Below, one piece after another: positions 35,389 to 45,338 of a stretch of DNA of 64,000 bases. Source of the stretch: Rhodococcus sp. CH91. GTDB taxonomy: Bacteria; Actinomycetota; Actinomycetes; Mycobacteriales; Mycobacteriaceae. The stretch covers positions 248,001 through 312,000 of the forward strand of contig NZ_JAKFYR010000002.1 in NCBI RefSeq assembly GCF_022554085.1. Direction: 5' to 3'. Each line of letters begins with the position of its first letter. Position 1 is the first letter of the stretch. The notes below the pieces were generated by a model. It saw nothing but the letters and a program-made list of their open reading frames with translations, had not been told where the DNA came from and did no database searches. Both the position numbers and the translations under genes were made by a program.

Positions 35389-35876
35389 GGCAGCAGCACC
35401 TCCGTCTGCACGGCGCAGGAGGCGCTGATCGAGGCGAGGAGGCCCGCACGGTAGCCCGAGAGGGTGCGTGCGAGATCCGCGGCCTCGCGCTGTGACCGGG
35501 TCAGTCGCTCACGGAGTTGTTCGAGGCCGGCAGCGTCACCCGTCGGGGTGACGGTGGTCGTCGACGACGGTGTGAAACTCGTGGTCGCCCCCTGCATGCG
35601 GGCCACCTCGGCTTCGAGCGCGTCGGCATGGGCCGTGCGCTCCGAGGCGATCGTCCCCAGGGCGCCGGCGAGTCCCGGATCACGTGCGATCAGCGTGGTG
35701 GCGATCGCGGCATCGGTCCGCGCGCGTGTGATCTGCGACTCCAGCGGGTCGGGTCGGTCGGCGTCGTCGTCGGAGACTCCGCACGCCGTGGTGGTCGCGA
35801 GTCCGAGCCCGCCTACCGCGATCGAGGACCATCGCAGGAGGGTTCGGCGGGATACTGCGGGACGCTCGAGTGACAT
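35385..35876 (-). CDS. Exported ferritin-like/helical lipoprotein with twin-arginine signal (Rv2843-like)
   Basis: A 163-residue protein from ATG 35876. The signal contains SRRTLLRWSSIAVGGLGLATTTAC, a twin-arginine pair followed by a hydrophobic run and a Cys at about residue 32 that may be lipidated. The mature part is helical (LESQITRARTDAAIATTLIARDPGLAGAL, then SERTAHADALEAEVARM) with a Thr/Ser linker (TTSFTPSSTTTVTPTG). Its ERTAHADALEAEV segment resembles the DTAAHRARRDATAEAL helix of the next gene, so an exported and a cytoplasmic member of the same fold seem to be paired. The frame is open to 35933; the shorter start is chosen because it puts the Tat motif near the N terminus. Confidence 0.65.
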   Translation of the reverse strand: MSLERPAVSRRTLLRWSSIAVGGLGLATTTACGVSDDDADRPDPLESQITRARTDAAIATTLIARDPGLAGALGTIASERTAHADALEAEVARMQGATTSFTPSSTTTVTPTGDAAGLEQLRERLTRSQREAADLARTLSGYRAGLLASISASCAVQTEVLLP

Positions 35877-35952
35877 CGGCACCGGACCATCGTGCCAGCC
35901 CCACCGTCGGGGGAAGGACGCCGGGCTGGTCACGGCAGCCCGAAAGGCGGGT

Positions 35953-35958
35953 TAGGCT
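35953..35958 (+). promoter_or_regulatory. Putative -10 (TAGGCT) of the rimP-nusA operon
   Basis: A TTAGGCTTGTT stretch about 75 bases before rimP in the divergent gap with the Tat-lipoprotein gene fits the TANNNT -10 used repeatedly in this window. It would give a leader of about 65 bases containing the rimP ribosome binding site. Confidence 0.45.
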
Positions 35959-36032
35959 TGTTCTCTGCCGGTACGTTTCCGTTCCGGCCCGCTGTCCGCT
36001 GCGACCACAACTGAACGAGGAGCCTTCCCGCC

Positions 36033-36629
36033 ATGCCTGTGCCGCCCCCGGAGAGGATCGTCGAGCTCGTCTCCGATCTGCTCGTCAGAGAGGGATACGA
36101 CCTCGAGGACGTGGCGGTCACGGCCGCCGGAAAACACAGTACGGTGCGCTTGCTCGTCGACAGCGATGCAGGTCTCGGTCTCGACGAGGCGGCTCGTCTG
36201 AGCCGGATCGTCTCGGAGGCCTTCGACGCCGCTCCGGACTTCGGGGAGGCGCCCTACGTTCTCGAGGTCACCAGCCCCGGTATCGGACGTCCGCTGACGG
36301 AGGCCCGGCACTGGCGACGGGCGCAGGGGCGCAAGGCGAAGGTGGAACTGGCCGACGAGACGCTCGTCGCACGGATCGGTGAACTCGTGGGCGACACGAT
36401 CCGGCTGGTACTGCCGGATCGCTCGGGCCCGGTGGTGCGCTCGGTGCCGCTCGCCGAGGTGCAGCGAGCGGTGGTGGAAGTGGAGTTCTCCCCGCCGCCT
36501 GCGCGGGAACTCGAGCTCGCGGGTGGTGTTCCGGACGGCCGGGTCGCGGCCGGGGAACTCGCGGACGAGCCCGACGAGGCCGGCAGCGACGACGATGACG
36601 ACAGGAACGAAACGAAGGTGGACAAGTGA
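36033..36629 (+). CDS. rimP: Ribosome maturation factor RimP
   Basis: A 198-residue factor for 30S subunit assembly. The N-terminal RimP domain contains [44 protein letters not shown] and [25 protein letters not shown], both diagnostic; the C-terminal SH3-like part follows. The last 45 residues are a rather acidic tail ([16 protein letters not shown]) typical of actinobacterial members. GAGGAG lies upstream of ATG 36033. The stop overlaps the nusA start (GTGA), the standard rimP-nusA coupling. Confidence 0.95.
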   Translation: MPVPPPERIVELVSDLLVREGYDLEDVAVTAAGKHSTVRLLVDSDAGLGLDEAARLSRIVSEAFDAAPDFGEAPYVLEVTSPGIGRPLTEARHWRRAQGRKAKVELADETLVARIGELVGDTIRLVLPDRSGPVVRSVPLAEVQRAVVEVEFSPPPARELELAGGVPDGRVAAGELADEPDEAGSDDDDDRNETKVDK

Positions 36630-37654
36630 ATATCGAAATCGCCGCTCTGCGCATGCTCGAGGCCGAGAAGAACATTCCGTTCGACGAACTCATCGCAACG
36701 CTCGAGACGGCCCTGCTCACGGCATACCGGCACGTCGACGGCCATCAGCCGCACGCGCGGGTCGTCGTCGACACCAAGACCGGTGCGATCCAGGTGCTCG
36801 CCGAGGAACGCGACGCAGACGGCAACCTGATCGCCGAGTGGGACGACACCCCCGAGGATTTCGGGCGCATCGCTGCGACCACGGCACGCCAGGTCATCAT
36901 GCAGCGCATCCGCGACGCCGAGCACGAGCAGCGCTTCGGCGAGTTCGCGACGCACGAGGGCGAGATCGTCAGCGGTGTCGTCCAGCGCGACTCGCGCGCC
37001 AACGCACGCGGCATGGTCGTGGTGAAGATCGGCGGCGAGACCAACAACGCCGAAGGTCTGATCCCGCCGGCCGAGCAGGTGCCGGGGGAGACCTACGAAC
37101 ACGGCGACCGCATCAAGTGTTACGTCGTCGGAGTCTCCCGCGGACAGCGCGGACCGCAGATCACGCTGTCGCGGACCCATCCCAATCTGGTGCGGAAGCT
37201 GTTCGCACTCGAGGTGCCGGAGATCGCCGACGAGTCGGTGGAGATCGTCGCGGTCGCACGCGAGGCGGGACACCGCTCGAAGATCGCCGTGCACTCCACC
37301 GTCCCGGGTCTCAACGCGAAGGGCGCGTGTATCGGCCCGATGGGGCAGCGCGTGCGCAACGTGATGCGTGAACTCGGCGAAGAGAAGATCGACATCATCG
37401 ACTACGACGAGGACCCTGCGAAGTTCGTGGGCAACGCACTGTCGCCGTCGAAGGTGGTGTCCGTCACGGTCGTGGACGCCGACGCGCGGGCCGCACGAGT
37501 GGTCGTGCCGGACTTCCAGCTCTCCCTCGCCATCGGCAAGGAAGGGCAGAACGCCCGGCTCGCGGCCCGGCTGACGGGATGGCGGATCGACATCCGCAGC
37601 GATGCCGCACAGGCCGAGGACGGGGACTCCCGTCGCGGCTCGACAGGCTCGTAG
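36626..37654 (+). CDS. nusA: Transcription termination/antitermination factor NusA
   Basis: A 342-residue protein: N-terminal RNA-polymerase binding domain ([27 protein letters not shown]), an S1 domain ([26 protein letters not shown]) and two KH domains ([57 protein letters not shown]). There are no C-terminal acidic repeats, as usual in Gram-positive bacteria. It modulates pausing, termination and rRNA antitermination. GTG 36626 is coupled to rimP. Confidence 0.96.
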   Translation: MNIEIAALRMLEAEKNIPFDELIATLETALLTAYRHVDGHQPHARVVVDTKTGAIQVLAEERDADGNLIAEWDDTPEDFGRIAATTARQVIMQRIRDAEHEQRFGEFATHEGEIVSGVVQRDSRANARGMVVVKIGGETNNAEGLIPPAEQVPGETYEHGDRIKCYVVGVSRGQRGPQITLSRTHPNLVRKLFALEVPEIADESVEIVAVAREAGHRSKIAVHSTVPGLNAKGACIGPMGQRVRNVMRELGEEKIDIIDYDEDPAKFVGNALSPSKVVSVTVVDADARAARVVVPDFQLSLAIGKEGQNARLAARLTGWRIDIRSDAAQAEDGDSRRGSTGS

Positions 37655-37698
37655 GAGTGGGATGCAGGTTTCCGGGCAAAACAGCGGTACAGTGGTCG

Positions 37699-38007
37699 AT
37701 GGTTCAGCATGACCTGTCTTCGAACGGCGGGGAACGTACCTCTGCGGTACGCACCTGCGTCGGATGTCGGCAGCGAGTGCTGGCTGCCGAACTGCTGAGG
37801 GTCGTGGCGAGCGAACAGGAACCATCCGGTTTCGCCGTGGTTCCCGATCCCCGACGCAGGCTTCCCGGACGAGGTGCGTGGTTGCATCCCACTCCGGAAT
37901 GCCTGAGCCTGGCGGTTCGGCGCCGAGCATTCGGCAGGGCGCTTCGAGTGGCCGGGCAACCGGACACCACGGCGCTGGATCAGCTGGTCGGGTCCACGGA
38001 ACAGTGA
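37699..38007 (+). CDS. YlxR family (DUF448) RNA-binding/nucleoid-associated protein
   Basis: A 102-residue basic protein with the hallmark [18 protein letters not shown] and [27 protein letters not shown], matching DUF448/YlxR, which binds RNA or acts as a nucleoid factor and always sits between nusA and infB. The first 16 residues before the conserved core look unstructured. ATG 37699 has no ribosome binding site; TACAGT (37688-37693) ends 5 bases before it, so a leaderless internal transcript is plausible in addition to read-through from nusA. The 206-base gap to infB (38008-38213) holds no convincing gene. Confidence 0.88.
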   Translation: MVQHDLSSNGGERTSAVRTCVGCRQRVLAAELLRVVASEQEPSGFAVVPDPRRRLPGRGAWLHPTPECLSLAVRRRAFGRALRVAGQPDTTALDQLVGSTEQ

Positions 38008-38213
38008 TCACGGACGTACCGGGCCGGTCGCGAGACCGGACGTCACGTTTGTGGGAGCGACGACGAGGAACACCAACAGTGACATCGCACTCTGAGAAGA
38101 ACAGGCACGAACACTCATGAGCACACCGTGAAGCACCAGCGATGAACGTCCATCGGAGATAACCCGAGGTCGTGCGGGCAGTCGGCCGCTCGACCTCATC
38201 AGTGAGGAGAGCA

Positions 38214-41105
38214 GTGGCAGGCAAGGCCCGCGTACACGAGTTGGCGAAAGAACTCGGTGTCACCAGCAAGGAACTACTCGCACGCCTGAAGGAACAGGGC
38301 GAGTTCGTCAAATCCGCGTCCTCGACAGTCGAGCCGCCGGTCGCGCGTCGCCTGCGCGAATCGTTCGGTAAGGCCGAGGCCGACGGAGCAGCCGCGAAGG
38401 CTGCACCCACCCCCGCACCGAAGCCCGGTGCTCCCCGGCCGGGTCCCCGGCCCACCCCCGCGAGCCCGGCGCCCGCGGCCGATGCTGCACGCCCGAAGCC
38501 GGGCGCGCCGAAGCCGGCCGCTCCCAAGCCGGCTCCGGCACCCGAGAAGCCCGCGGCCCCGGCGCCGCAGGCTCCCGCTGCCGAGGCGGCTCCGCAGGCT
38601 CCGGCTGCTCAGGCTCCCGCCCCGGCTCCGCAGGCCCCTGCGGCCAAGCCCGGCCCCAAGCCTGCAGGGCCGCGTCCGGGCCCGAAGACCCCGCGCGTCG
38701 GTAACAACCCGTACTCCTCGGCTCCGGCCGAGCGTCCTGCCCCGCGTCCGGGCGCTCCGCGTCCCGGCCCCGGCGGCCCGCGTCCCGCTCCCGGCCAGGC
38801 CGGCCCCCGGCCCACGCCCGGACAGGGACGTCCCGCTGCAGGTCCCGGTGGTCCGCGTCCCGCTCCCGGACAGGCCGGTCCGCGGCCGACTCCGGGTGCC
38901 GGTGGTCCGCGTCCCGCTCCCGGACAGGGCGGCCCCCGCCCGTCCCCGGGCTCGATGCCCCCGCGTCCGAACCCCGGCGCGATGCCGCAGCGCGCAGCGC
39001 GTCCGGCCGCATCCGGTCGCCCCGGTCGCCCCGGCGGTGCTCCCGGCGGTCGTCCCGGCGGCGGTGGCGGTGGCTACCGCGGCGGTGCCGGCGCCGGTGG
39101 CGGTGGCGGCGCACCTGCAGGTGCAGGCGCTCCCGGTGGTTTCCGGGGACGCCCCGGTGGTGGCGGCGGTGGCCGCGGTCGCGGTGGCGCGGCCGGTGCC
39201 TTCGGTCGTCCCGGTGGTGCTCCCCGTCGTGGCCGCAAGTCGAAGCGGCAGAAGCGGCAGGAATACGATTCGATGCAGGCGCCGTCGGTCGGCGGCGTGC
39301 GGTTGCCGCGTGGCAACGGCGAGACCATCCGTCTCGCTCGCGGCGCGTCGCTGTCGGACTTCGCCGAGAAGATCGACGCCAACCCGTCGGCCCTGGTCCA
39401 GGCGCTGTTCAACCTCGGTGAGATGGTCACGGCCACTCAGTCGGTGAACGACGACATCCTCGAGCTGCTCGGCTCGGAGATGAACTACGTCGTCCAGGTC
39501 GTCTCGCCCGAGGACGAGGACCGTGAGCTGCTCGAGTCGTTCGACATCCAGTACGGCGAGGACGAGGGCACGGAGGAAGACCTCCAGCAGCGCCCGCCGG
39601 TCGTCACCGTCATGGGTCACGTCGACCACGGCAAGACCCGCCTGCTCGACACGATCCGCAAGGCGAACGTCGGCGAGGGCGAGGCCGGTGGTATCACCCA
39701 GCACATCGGTGCGTACCAGGTGATGACGCACCTCAACGGTGAAGATCGCCTGATCACCTTCATCGACACCCCGGGTCACGAGGCGTTCACCGCCATGCGT
39801 GCGCGTGGTGCCAAGTCGACGGACATCGCGATCCTCGTGGTCGCCGCCGACGACGGTGTGATGCCGCAGACGGTGGAGGCGATCAACCACGCCCAGGCGG
39901 CGGACGTGCCGATCGTGGTCGCGGTGAACAAGATCGACAAGGAGGGTGCGAACCCTCAGAAGATCCGTCAGCAGCTCACCGAGTACGGGCTGGTCGCCGA
40001 GGAGTACGGCGGCGAGACGATGTTCGTCGACATCTCCGCGAAGCAGAACCTGCACATCGAAGAACTGCTCGAAGCGGTGTTGCTCACCGCCGACGCAGCG
40101 CTCGACCTGCGCGCCAATCCCGACATGGAGGCGCAGGGCGTCGCCATCGAGGCGCACCTCGACCGCGGTCGTGGTCCGGTGGCCACCGTGCTCATCCAGC
40201 GCGGCACCCTGCGGGTCGGCGACTCGATCGTCGCCGGCGATGCCTACGGCCGCGTGCGCCGCATGATCGACGAGCACGGCGAGGACGTTCTCGAGGCACT
40301 CCCGTCCCGTCCGGTTCAGGTCGTCGGTTTCACCTCGGTGCCCGGCGCCGGTGACAACCTGGTCGTGGTGGAAGAGGACCGCATCGCGCGTCAGATCGCG
40401 GATCGGCGCAATGCGCGCAAGCGCAACGCACTCGCTGCTCGCAGCCGCAAGCGCATCAGCCTCGAAGACCTCGATGCCGCGCTCAAGGAGCACAACGAGC
40501 TCAACCTCATCCTCAAGGGCGACAACTCGGGTACCGTCGAGGCCCTCGAAGAGGCCCTCATGGGAATCGAGGTCGACGACGAGGTGCGCCTGCGGGTCAT
40601 CGACCGCGGTGTCGGTGGTGTCACCGAGACCAACGTCAACCTCGCTGCCGCGTCGAACGCCGTGATCATCGGCTTCAACGTCCGCGCCGAGGGCAAGGCC
40701 ACCGAGCTCGCGAACCGCGAGGGTGTCGACATCCGCTACTACTCGGTCATCTACCAGGCGATCGACGAGGTGGAGAAGGCCCTCAAGGGCATGCTCAAGC
40801 CGATCTACGAGGAGGTCGAGCTCGGCCGCGCCGAGATCCGCGCGATCTTCAAGTCGTCGAAGATCGGCAACATCGCGGGTTGCCTCGTGCAGTCCGGCAT
40901 CGTCAGGCGCAACGCGAAGGCCCGCCTCATCCGCGACAACAACGTCGTCGCCGAGACGGTCACCATCTCGTCGCTGCGTCGCGAGAAGGACGACGTCACC
41001 GAGGTCCGCGAGGGCTTCGAGTGCGGTATGACGGTCACCTACTCCGACATCAAGGTGGGCGACGTCATCGAGGCGTACGAGTTGCGCGAGAAGCCGCGCG
41101 ACTAG
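38214..41105 (+). CDS. infB: Translation initiation factor IF-2
   Basis: A 963-residue GTPase that brings initiator tRNA to the 30S subunit and promotes subunit joining. It begins with the IF2_N motif [38 protein letters not shown]. Residues 66-345 are a very long Pro/Ala-rich then Gly-rich unstructured region, followed by a second IF2_N-like segment and the G domain with GHVDHGKT (about 468-475), DTPGHEAF and NKID. Domains II-IV follow, ending in [30 protein letters not shown] 38214 has GAGGAG 4 bases upstream. A UUCG-loop terminator follows. The unstructured part is at the long end for the family. Confidence 0.97.
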   Translation: MAGKARVHELAKELGVTSKELLARLKEQGEFVKSASSTVEPPVARRLRESFGKAEADGAAAKAAPTPAPKPGAPRPGPRPTPASPAPAADAARPKPGAPKPAAPKPAPAPEKPAAPAPQAPAAEAAPQAPAAQAPAPAPQAPAAKPGPKPAGPRPGPKTPRVGNNPYSSAPAERPAPRPGAPRPGPGGPRPAPGQAGPRPTPGQGRPAAGPGGPRPAPGQAGPRPTPGAGGPRPAPGQGGPRPSPGSMPPRPNPGAMPQRAARPAASGRPGRPGGAPGGRPGGGGGGYRGGAGAGGGGGAPAGAGAPGGFRGRPGGGGGGRGRGGAAGAFGRPGGAPRRGRKSKRQKRQEYDSMQAPSVGGVRLPRGNGETIRLARGASLSDFAEKIDANPSALVQALFNLGEMVTATQSVNDDILELLGSEMNYVVQVVSPEDEDRELLESFDIQYGEDEGTEEDLQQRPPVVTVMGHVDHGKTRLLDTIRKANVGEGEAGGITQHIGAYQVMTHLNGEDRLITFIDTPGHEAFTAMRARGAKSTDIAILVVAADDGVMPQTVEAINHAQAADVPIVVAVNKIDKEGANPQKIRQQLTEYGLVAEEYGGETMFVDISAKQNLHIEELLEAVLLTADAALDLRANPDMEAQGVAIEAHLDRGRGPVATVLIQRGTLRVGDSIVAGDAYGRVRRMIDEHGEDVLEALPSRPVQVVGFTSVPGAGDNLVVVEEDRIARQIADRRNARKRNALAARSRKRISLEDLDAALKEHNELNLILKGDNSGTVEALEEALMGIEVDDEVRLRVIDRGVGGVTETNVNLAAASNAVIIGFNVRAEGKATELANREGVDIRYYSVIYQAIDEVEKALKGMLKPIYEEVELGRAEIRAIFKSSKIGNIAGCLVQSGIVRRNAKARLIRDNNVVAETVTISSLRREKDDVTEVREGFECGMTVTYSDIKVGDVIEAYELREKPRD
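38764..38951 (+). repeat. Degenerate in-frame tandem repeat inside infB (GPRPxPG units)
   Basis: The translation repeats a unit of about 8-10 residues, GGPRPAPGQ / AGPRPTPGQ / GGPRPSPG, at least six times; at the DNA level GGTCCGCGTCCCGCTCCCGG-like blocks recur with small changes. It is a likely site of slippage and length variation between strains. Confidence 0.7.
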
Positions 41106-41118
41106 ATCCACCCACGTC

Positions 41119-41152
41119 CGTGGCGGTGAACGATTCGTCGTTCGCCGCCACG
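41119..41152 (+). terminator. Terminator after infB with a UUCG tetraloop
   Basis: A 15-bp stem (41119-41133 with 41138-41152, one G/T pair) closes the loop TTCG, an exceptionally stable tetraloop, 13 bases after the infB stop and upstream of the DUF503 gene. Confidence 0.75.
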
Positions 41153-41219
41153 GGTGTGTCGGGCTGTCCGGCTCGGCCGGGGATACGGCCGACCGGAGGG
41201 CCGTCGACGGGAGGAACGG

Positions 41220-41510
41220 ATGTACCTGGGAGCACTCGAACTCGACCTGCTGTTGGGTGACGTGCATTCGCTCAAGCAGAAACGATCGGCGATCCGCCCG
41301 GTGATCGCAGAATTGCGCCGGCTCGGGGTGTCCGTCGCCGAAACCGGGGAACACGATCTGTACCGCCGGGCGCGGATCGGAGTGGCCGTCGTCGCTCCCG
41401 ATCTCGCGCACGTCGGGGAGATACTGGACAAGTGTGAGCGGCTGGTCGCCGAGCGACCCGAACTCGACCTGCTGTCCGTCAGGCGCAGGCTGTTCGGGCC
41501 GGAGGACTGA
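41220..41510 (+). CDS. DUF503 (YlxP-like) protein
   Basis: A 96-residue protein with the family pattern [34 protein letters not shown] and [26 protein letters not shown]503 proteins are always found between infB and rbfA in actinobacteria and firmicutes; a role linked to ribosome maturation is presumed, with no proven activity. GGGAGGAAC is an excellent ribosome binding site 5 bases before ATG 41220. It follows the infB terminator, so its expression may depend on partial read-through or a promoter in the 114-base gap. Confidence 0.88.
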   Translation: MYLGALELDLLLGDVHSLKQKRSAIRPVIAELRRLGVSVAETGEHDLYRRARIGVAVVAPDLAHVGEILDKCERLVAERPELDLLSVRRRLFGPED

Positions 41511-41562
41511 TCCGGCCGCACGACAGGCCGCTTTCGGGCGGCCACAGAAGGGAACGAACGAC

Positions 41563-42021
41563 ATGGCCGATCCAGCACGGGCTCGCCGCCTCGCGAAGCG
41601 CATCGCCACGATCGTGGCTACCGCGATCGACTTCGAGATCAAGGATCCACGGCTCGAGTTCGTGACGATCACCGATGCGAAGGTCACCGCGGATCTGCAC
41701 GATGCGACCGTGTACTACACCGTCCGCGGAGCGGATCTGAACACCGAACCCGATTACGCCGCCGCGGCTGCCGGGCTGGAGAAGGCCAAGGGAGTGCTCC
41801 GCTCCAAGGTCGGTGCCGGCACGGGTGTGCGCTTCACCCCGACGTTGACCTTCGTGACGGACACGGTGCCCGACACAGCGCGGCACATGGAGGAACTCCT
41901 CGCGCGCGCCCGCGCCGCCGACGACGAGGTCGCCCGCGCCCGTGAGGGTGCCCTCCCGGCCGGTGATGCCGATCCCTACAAGGAGCCCCATGAACGCGAT
42001 GCCGGTGACGACCACGAATAG
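41563..42021 (+). CDS. rbfA: Ribosome-binding factor A
   Basis: A 152-residue KH-like factor for maturation of the 16S rRNA 5' end. Signatures are [50 protein letters not shown] and the segment [25 protein letters not shown]. The C-terminal 35 residues are charged and probably disordered. ATG 41563 has AAGGGAAC upstream. It overlaps nrnA by 32 bases, so the two are co-translated. Confidence 0.95.
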   Translation: MADPARARRLAKRIATIVATAIDFEIKDPRLEFVTITDAKVTADLHDATVYYTVRGADLNTEPDYAAAAAGLEKAKGVLRSKVGAGTGVRFTPTLTFVTDTVPDTARHMEELLARARAADDEVARAREGALPAGDADPYKEPHERDAGDDHE

Positions 42022-43003
42022 CGGACCGTTGCCTCTCCCGGGCGGCTCCGTGGACCTGCACGGTGCCGTCGCTCTGCTGGACGCGGCGTCCACTGTGACG
42101 GTGCTGTGCCACGTCAATCCCGATGCCGACACGCTCGGCAGCGGGCTGGCGCTCGGCCTCGCCCTCGAACGCCGCGGTGTCGCCGTGCAGGTCGCCTTCG
42201 GGACGCCCGCGGATGTACCGGCGTCGATGCGGTCGCTGCCCGGCGGGCATCTCGTCACACCGGTCGCGCAGGTGCGCCGCGACGCCGACCTCGTGGTCAC
42301 CGTCGACTGCGGGACCGCGGGACGCCTCGGGGTCCTGCGCGACCGCGTCGAGACCGCTCCGCGCAGTCTGGTGATCGATCACCACCTGTCCAACACCCGA
42401 TTCGGGACCGACAACCTGATCGATCCGGAGTCCGAGGCCACCGCGGTGGTGCTCGCGAATCTGTTCGACGTGTGGGGCGTCGAGATCGACGCCGAGCTGG
42501 CGCACTGCCTCTACGCAGGACTCGTGACCGACACCGGTTCGTTCCGATGGGGACGCCCCGAGGCCCACGGCCTCGCCGCGCGTCTGCTCGCCACGGGGAT
42601 CGACGGCACGTCGATCACCCGGACCCTGCTCGACACGCATCCCTTCGGCTGGTTGCCGATGCTGTCGTCGGTGCTCGCCTCCGCCACGCTCGACGGTGAC
42701 GCCGCGCAGGGCAGGGGACTGGTCTACGCGTTCGTCCGGCGAGCCGACGCCGCGCATCTCGGTCCCGAGGAGGTCGAGAGCGTGATCGACATCGTGCGGA
42801 CCACCGCCGAAGCCGAGGTCGCTGCGGTGTTCAAGGAGGTCGCCCCGGAGGAGTGGACCGTCTCGCTGCGCGCGAAGACGTCCGTGGACGTCTCGGCCGT
42901 CGCCACGGCCCTCGGCGGCGGAGGACACCGCCTCGCAGCGGGGTACACCGCGCACGGTGACACCGATCGGATCGTGGCCGCACTCCGCGGCGCGCTCGGT
43001 TGA
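41990..43003 (+). CDS. nrnA: DHH/DHHA1 phosphoesterase, NrnA-type oligoribonuclease/pAp phosphatase
   Basis: A 337-residue metal-dependent phosphoesterase that degrades very short RNAs, c-di-AMP-derived pApA or pAp. DHH motif I is [16 protein letters not shown], motif III is [10 protein letters not shown] (the DHH triplet), and the C-terminal DHHA1 domain ends with the substrate-binding [11 protein letters not shown]. The position between rbfA and dinF is that of Rv2837c. AAGGAG lies 4 bases before ATG 41990, inside the rbfA reading frame. Confidence 0.93.
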   Translation: MNAMPVTTTNSGPLPLPGGSVDLHGAVALLDAASTVTVLCHVNPDADTLGSGLALGLALERRGVAVQVAFGTPADVPASMRSLPGGHLVTPVAQVRRDADLVVTVDCGTAGRLGVLRDRVETAPRSLVIDHHLSNTRFGTDNLIDPESEATAVVLANLFDVWGVEIDAELAHCLYAGLVTDTGSFRWGRPEAHGLAARLLATGIDGTSITRTLLDTHPFGWLPMLSSVLASATLDGDAAQGRGLVYAFVRRADAAHLGPEEVESVIDIVRTTAEAEVAAVFKEVAPEEWTVSLRAKTSVDVSAVATALGGGGHRLAAGYTAHGDTDRIVAALRGALG

Positions 43004-44394
43004 CGGTGCCCGGCGGGCCCCCCGCCTCGAAGCCTTCGGCCGGTGAGCCCGCCGCCTCGACGATCTCGGGGCGGCGGATCCTCGGGCTCGCGGTACCGGC
43101 CCTGGGGGTCCTCGCCGCCGAGCCCCTCTACCTTCTCTTCGACATCGCGGTGGTCGGCCGCCTCGGTGCGCTGCCCCTGGCCGGTCTCGCGATCGGGGGG
43201 CTGATCCTCGCACAGGTGAGCACCCAGCTGACCTTCCTGTCGTACGGGACCACCGCGCGCGCGGCGCGTTTCCACGGAGCGGACCGGCACGACGACGCGG
43301 TCGGTGAAGGAGTGCAGGCGACCTGGCTCGCACTGGGTGTCGGGCTCGTGATCCTGCTGGCCGGCCAACTCGCTGCCTGGCCGGTCGCGCGTCTGCTCGC
43401 GGGTGACGAGGACATCGCCGAGGCTGCCGTGTCGTGGCTACGGGTCGCCTTGTTCGGGGCGCCTCTCATCCTCGTCGGACTCGCCGGCAACGGCTGGATG
43501 CGCGGCATCCAGGACACGATTCGTCCGTTGCGTTATGTCGTCACCGGTCTCGCCCTGTCCGCGGTGCTGTGCCCCGTACTCGTCCACGGCCTGCTGGGCG
43601 CTCCTCGCTGGGAACTCGTCGGTTCGGCCGTCGCCAACGTGATCGGTCAGTTCGTCTCGGCGGTGCTGTTCGTCCGCGCGCTGATGCGTTCCGGTGTACC
43701 GCTGCGCCCACGTCCGGCGGTCATCGGCGCACAGTTGCGTCTCGGACGGGATCTGATCGCCCGCAGCCTCGCGTTCCAGGCCTGCTTCCTGTCGGCGGCG
43801 GCCGTGGCGTCGCGGTTCGGTGCGGCGGCGGTGGCCGGCCACCAGGTGGTGCTGCAGCTGTGGAACTTCGTGACGCTGACGCTGGATTCGCTGGCGATCG
43901 CGGCACAGGCGCTCGTCGGTGCCGCCCTCGGAGCGGCCGACCGGCGGGGGGCCTCGCGGCTCGCGTGGCGGGTGTGCGGGTGGTCGGCGGTCTTCGCCGG
44001 TGCGCTCGCGGTGGTCTTCCTCCTCGGCAAGGACGTGATCCCGGGCCTGTTCACCAGCGACACGGCGGTGCTCGGGCAGATCGACGTCGCATGGTGGTTC
44101 TTCGTCGCGATCATGCCGCTCGCAGGAATCGTGTTCGCACTCGACGGGGTGCTGCTCGGGGCCGGTGACGCCGCCTTCCTACGTACGGCGACACTGGTTT
44201 CGGCGCTGTTCGGCTTCCTGCCCCTCATCTGGTTGTCCCTCGCGTACGACTGGGGACTGGCGGGTATCTGGACGGGGCTTACGGTGTTCATCGTGTTCCG
44301 GATGATCGCCGTCGTATGGCGAACGTCGTCCGGACGGTGGGCGGTGACGGGCGCGGACCGGCAGGTGCGCGCGCACGACGAGTCGGGAGGTTAG
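43000..44394 (+). CDS. dinF: MATE family efflux transporter (DinF-like)
   Basis: A 464-residue protein with 12 membrane helices in two six-helix bundles. MATE features include LAVPALGVLAAEPLYLLFDIAVVGRLGALPLAGLAIG, NGWMRGIQDTIRPL and, in the second half, GHQVVLQLWNFVTLTLDSLAIAAQALVG. It would export cationic compounds with Na+ or H+; the DinF subgroup is placed here by synteny with Rv2836c. TTG 43000 overlaps the nrnA stop, while GTG 43006 is an equally possible start; neither has a ribosome binding site, so translational coupling to nrnA is likely. Confidence 0.87.
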   Translation: MTVPGGPPASKPSAGEPAASTISGRRILGLAVPALGVLAAEPLYLLFDIAVVGRLGALPLAGLAIGGLILAQVSTQLTFLSYGTTARAARFHGADRHDDAVGEGVQATWLALGVGLVILLAGQLAAWPVARLLAGDEDIAEAAVSWLRVALFGAPLILVGLAGNGWMRGIQDTIRPLRYVVTGLALSAVLCPVLVHGLLGAPRWELVGSAVANVIGQFVSAVLFVRALMRSGVPLRPRPAVIGAQLRLGRDLIARSLAFQACFLSAAAVASRFGAAAVAGHQVVLQLWNFVTLTLDSLAIAAQALVGAALGAADRRGASRLAWRVCGWSAVFAGALAVVFLLGKDVIPGLFTSDTAVLGQIDVAWWFFVAIMPLAGIVFALDGVLLGAGDAAFLRTATLVSALFGFLPLIWLSLAYDWGLAGIWTGLTVFIVFRMIAVVWRTSSGRWAVTGADRQVRAHDESGG

Positions 44395-44399
44395 TGCCG

Positions 44400-45338
44400 G
44401 TGGCAGCGAAGCTGTGGGCGATCAGCGACATCCATGTGGGCCATCGGGGCAATCGTCCGGTCACCGAGGATCTGTACCCGGAGTCACCCGACGACTGGCT
44501 GATCGTCGCGGGTGACGTATCGGAGAAGACGGACGACATCCGGTGGGCTCTGTCGCTCCTGCGGAGCCGGTTCGCGAAGGTCGTCTGGGTGCCCGGCAAC
44601 CACGAACTGTGGACGACCGCCAAGGATCCGGTGCAGATGTTCGGCGTGGCGCGTTACGACTATCTCGTGACGATGTGCCGAGAACTCGACGTCCTGACCC
44701 CGGAGGACCCGTATCCCGTCTGGGAGGGCGAGGGCGGACCGGTGGTGCTCGTCCCGATGTTCCTCCTCTACGACTATTCGTTCCTGCCGGAGGGGACCAC
44801 GACGAAGGCGGACGGGCTCGCCCTCGCACGTGAGCGCAACGTCGTCGCCACGGACGAGTTCCTGCTGAAACCGGACCCCTACATCACCCGCGACACCTGG
44901 TGCCGGGTGCGTGTGGAGCAGACCCGCGCGCGGCTCGACGCGCTGGATCCGGCCCTGCCGACCGTGCTGATCAACCACTTCCCGCTGGTGCGCGAACCGA
45001 CCCGGATGCTGTTCTATCCCGAGTTCGCGTTGTGGTGCGGCACCACCGAGACGGCCGACTGGCACCTGCGCTACCGGGCACTGTGCAGCGTGTACGGCCA
45101 CCTGCACATTCCCCGGACCACCTACTACGACGGGGTGCGGTTCGAGGAGGTCTCGGTCGGTTACCCGCGCGAATGGCAACGCCGTGGGCTGCCCCCACAG
45201 CCGCTGCGGCAGATCCTGCCCGTGCCGGACTACCCGCCGGGCAGCCTGAACAAGTGGGGTGGACACTTCACCGTCACCCCCGAGATGGAAGCAGAGGCCG
45301 AGAAGATGCGGGCTCAACGAGAGAAGGAGTTGCGGTGA
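44400..45338 (+). CDS. Metallophosphoesterase (Rv2795c-like), partner gene of pptT
   Basis: A 312-residue calcineurin-like phosphoesterase. Metal-site motifs are WAISDIHVGH (DxH), VAGDVSEK (GD), VPGNHELW (GNHE), INHFPLV and the closing YGHLHIPRT (GHxH). In mycobacteria the equivalent gene lies directly before pptT and its product is reported to act as a hydrolase that removes phosphopantetheine from acyl carrier protein, so the pair would set the level of active carrier protein; that assignment here rests on synteny. GGGAGG sits 9 bases before GTG 44400. It ends in a GTGA overlap with pptT. Confidence 0.85.
   Translation: MAAKLWAISDIHVGHRGNRPVTEDLYPESPDDWLIVAGDVSEKTDDIRWALSLLRSRFAKVVWVPGNHELWTTAKDPVQMFGVARYDYLVTMCRELDVLTPEDPYPVWEGEGGPVVLVPMFLLYDYSFLPEGTTTKADGLALARERNVVATDEFLLKPDPYITRDTWCRVRVEQTRARLDALDPALPTVLINHFPLVREPTRMLFYPEFALWCGTTETADWHLRYRALCSVYGHLHIPRTTYYDGVRFEEVSVGYPREWQRRGLPPQPLRQILPVPDYPPGSLNKWGGHFTVTPEMEAEAEKMRAQREKELR

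Noticed and set aside
38008-38213. Possible small gene between ylxR and infB
   Set aside because: ATG 38116 is followed by a stop after four codons and no other frame has coding character; treated as leader sequence.
38274-41687. 1137-codon open frame on the minus strand
   Set aside because: Antisense shadow of infB; the translation mirrors the infB repeats as Thr/Gly/Arg runs and has no recognisable domain.
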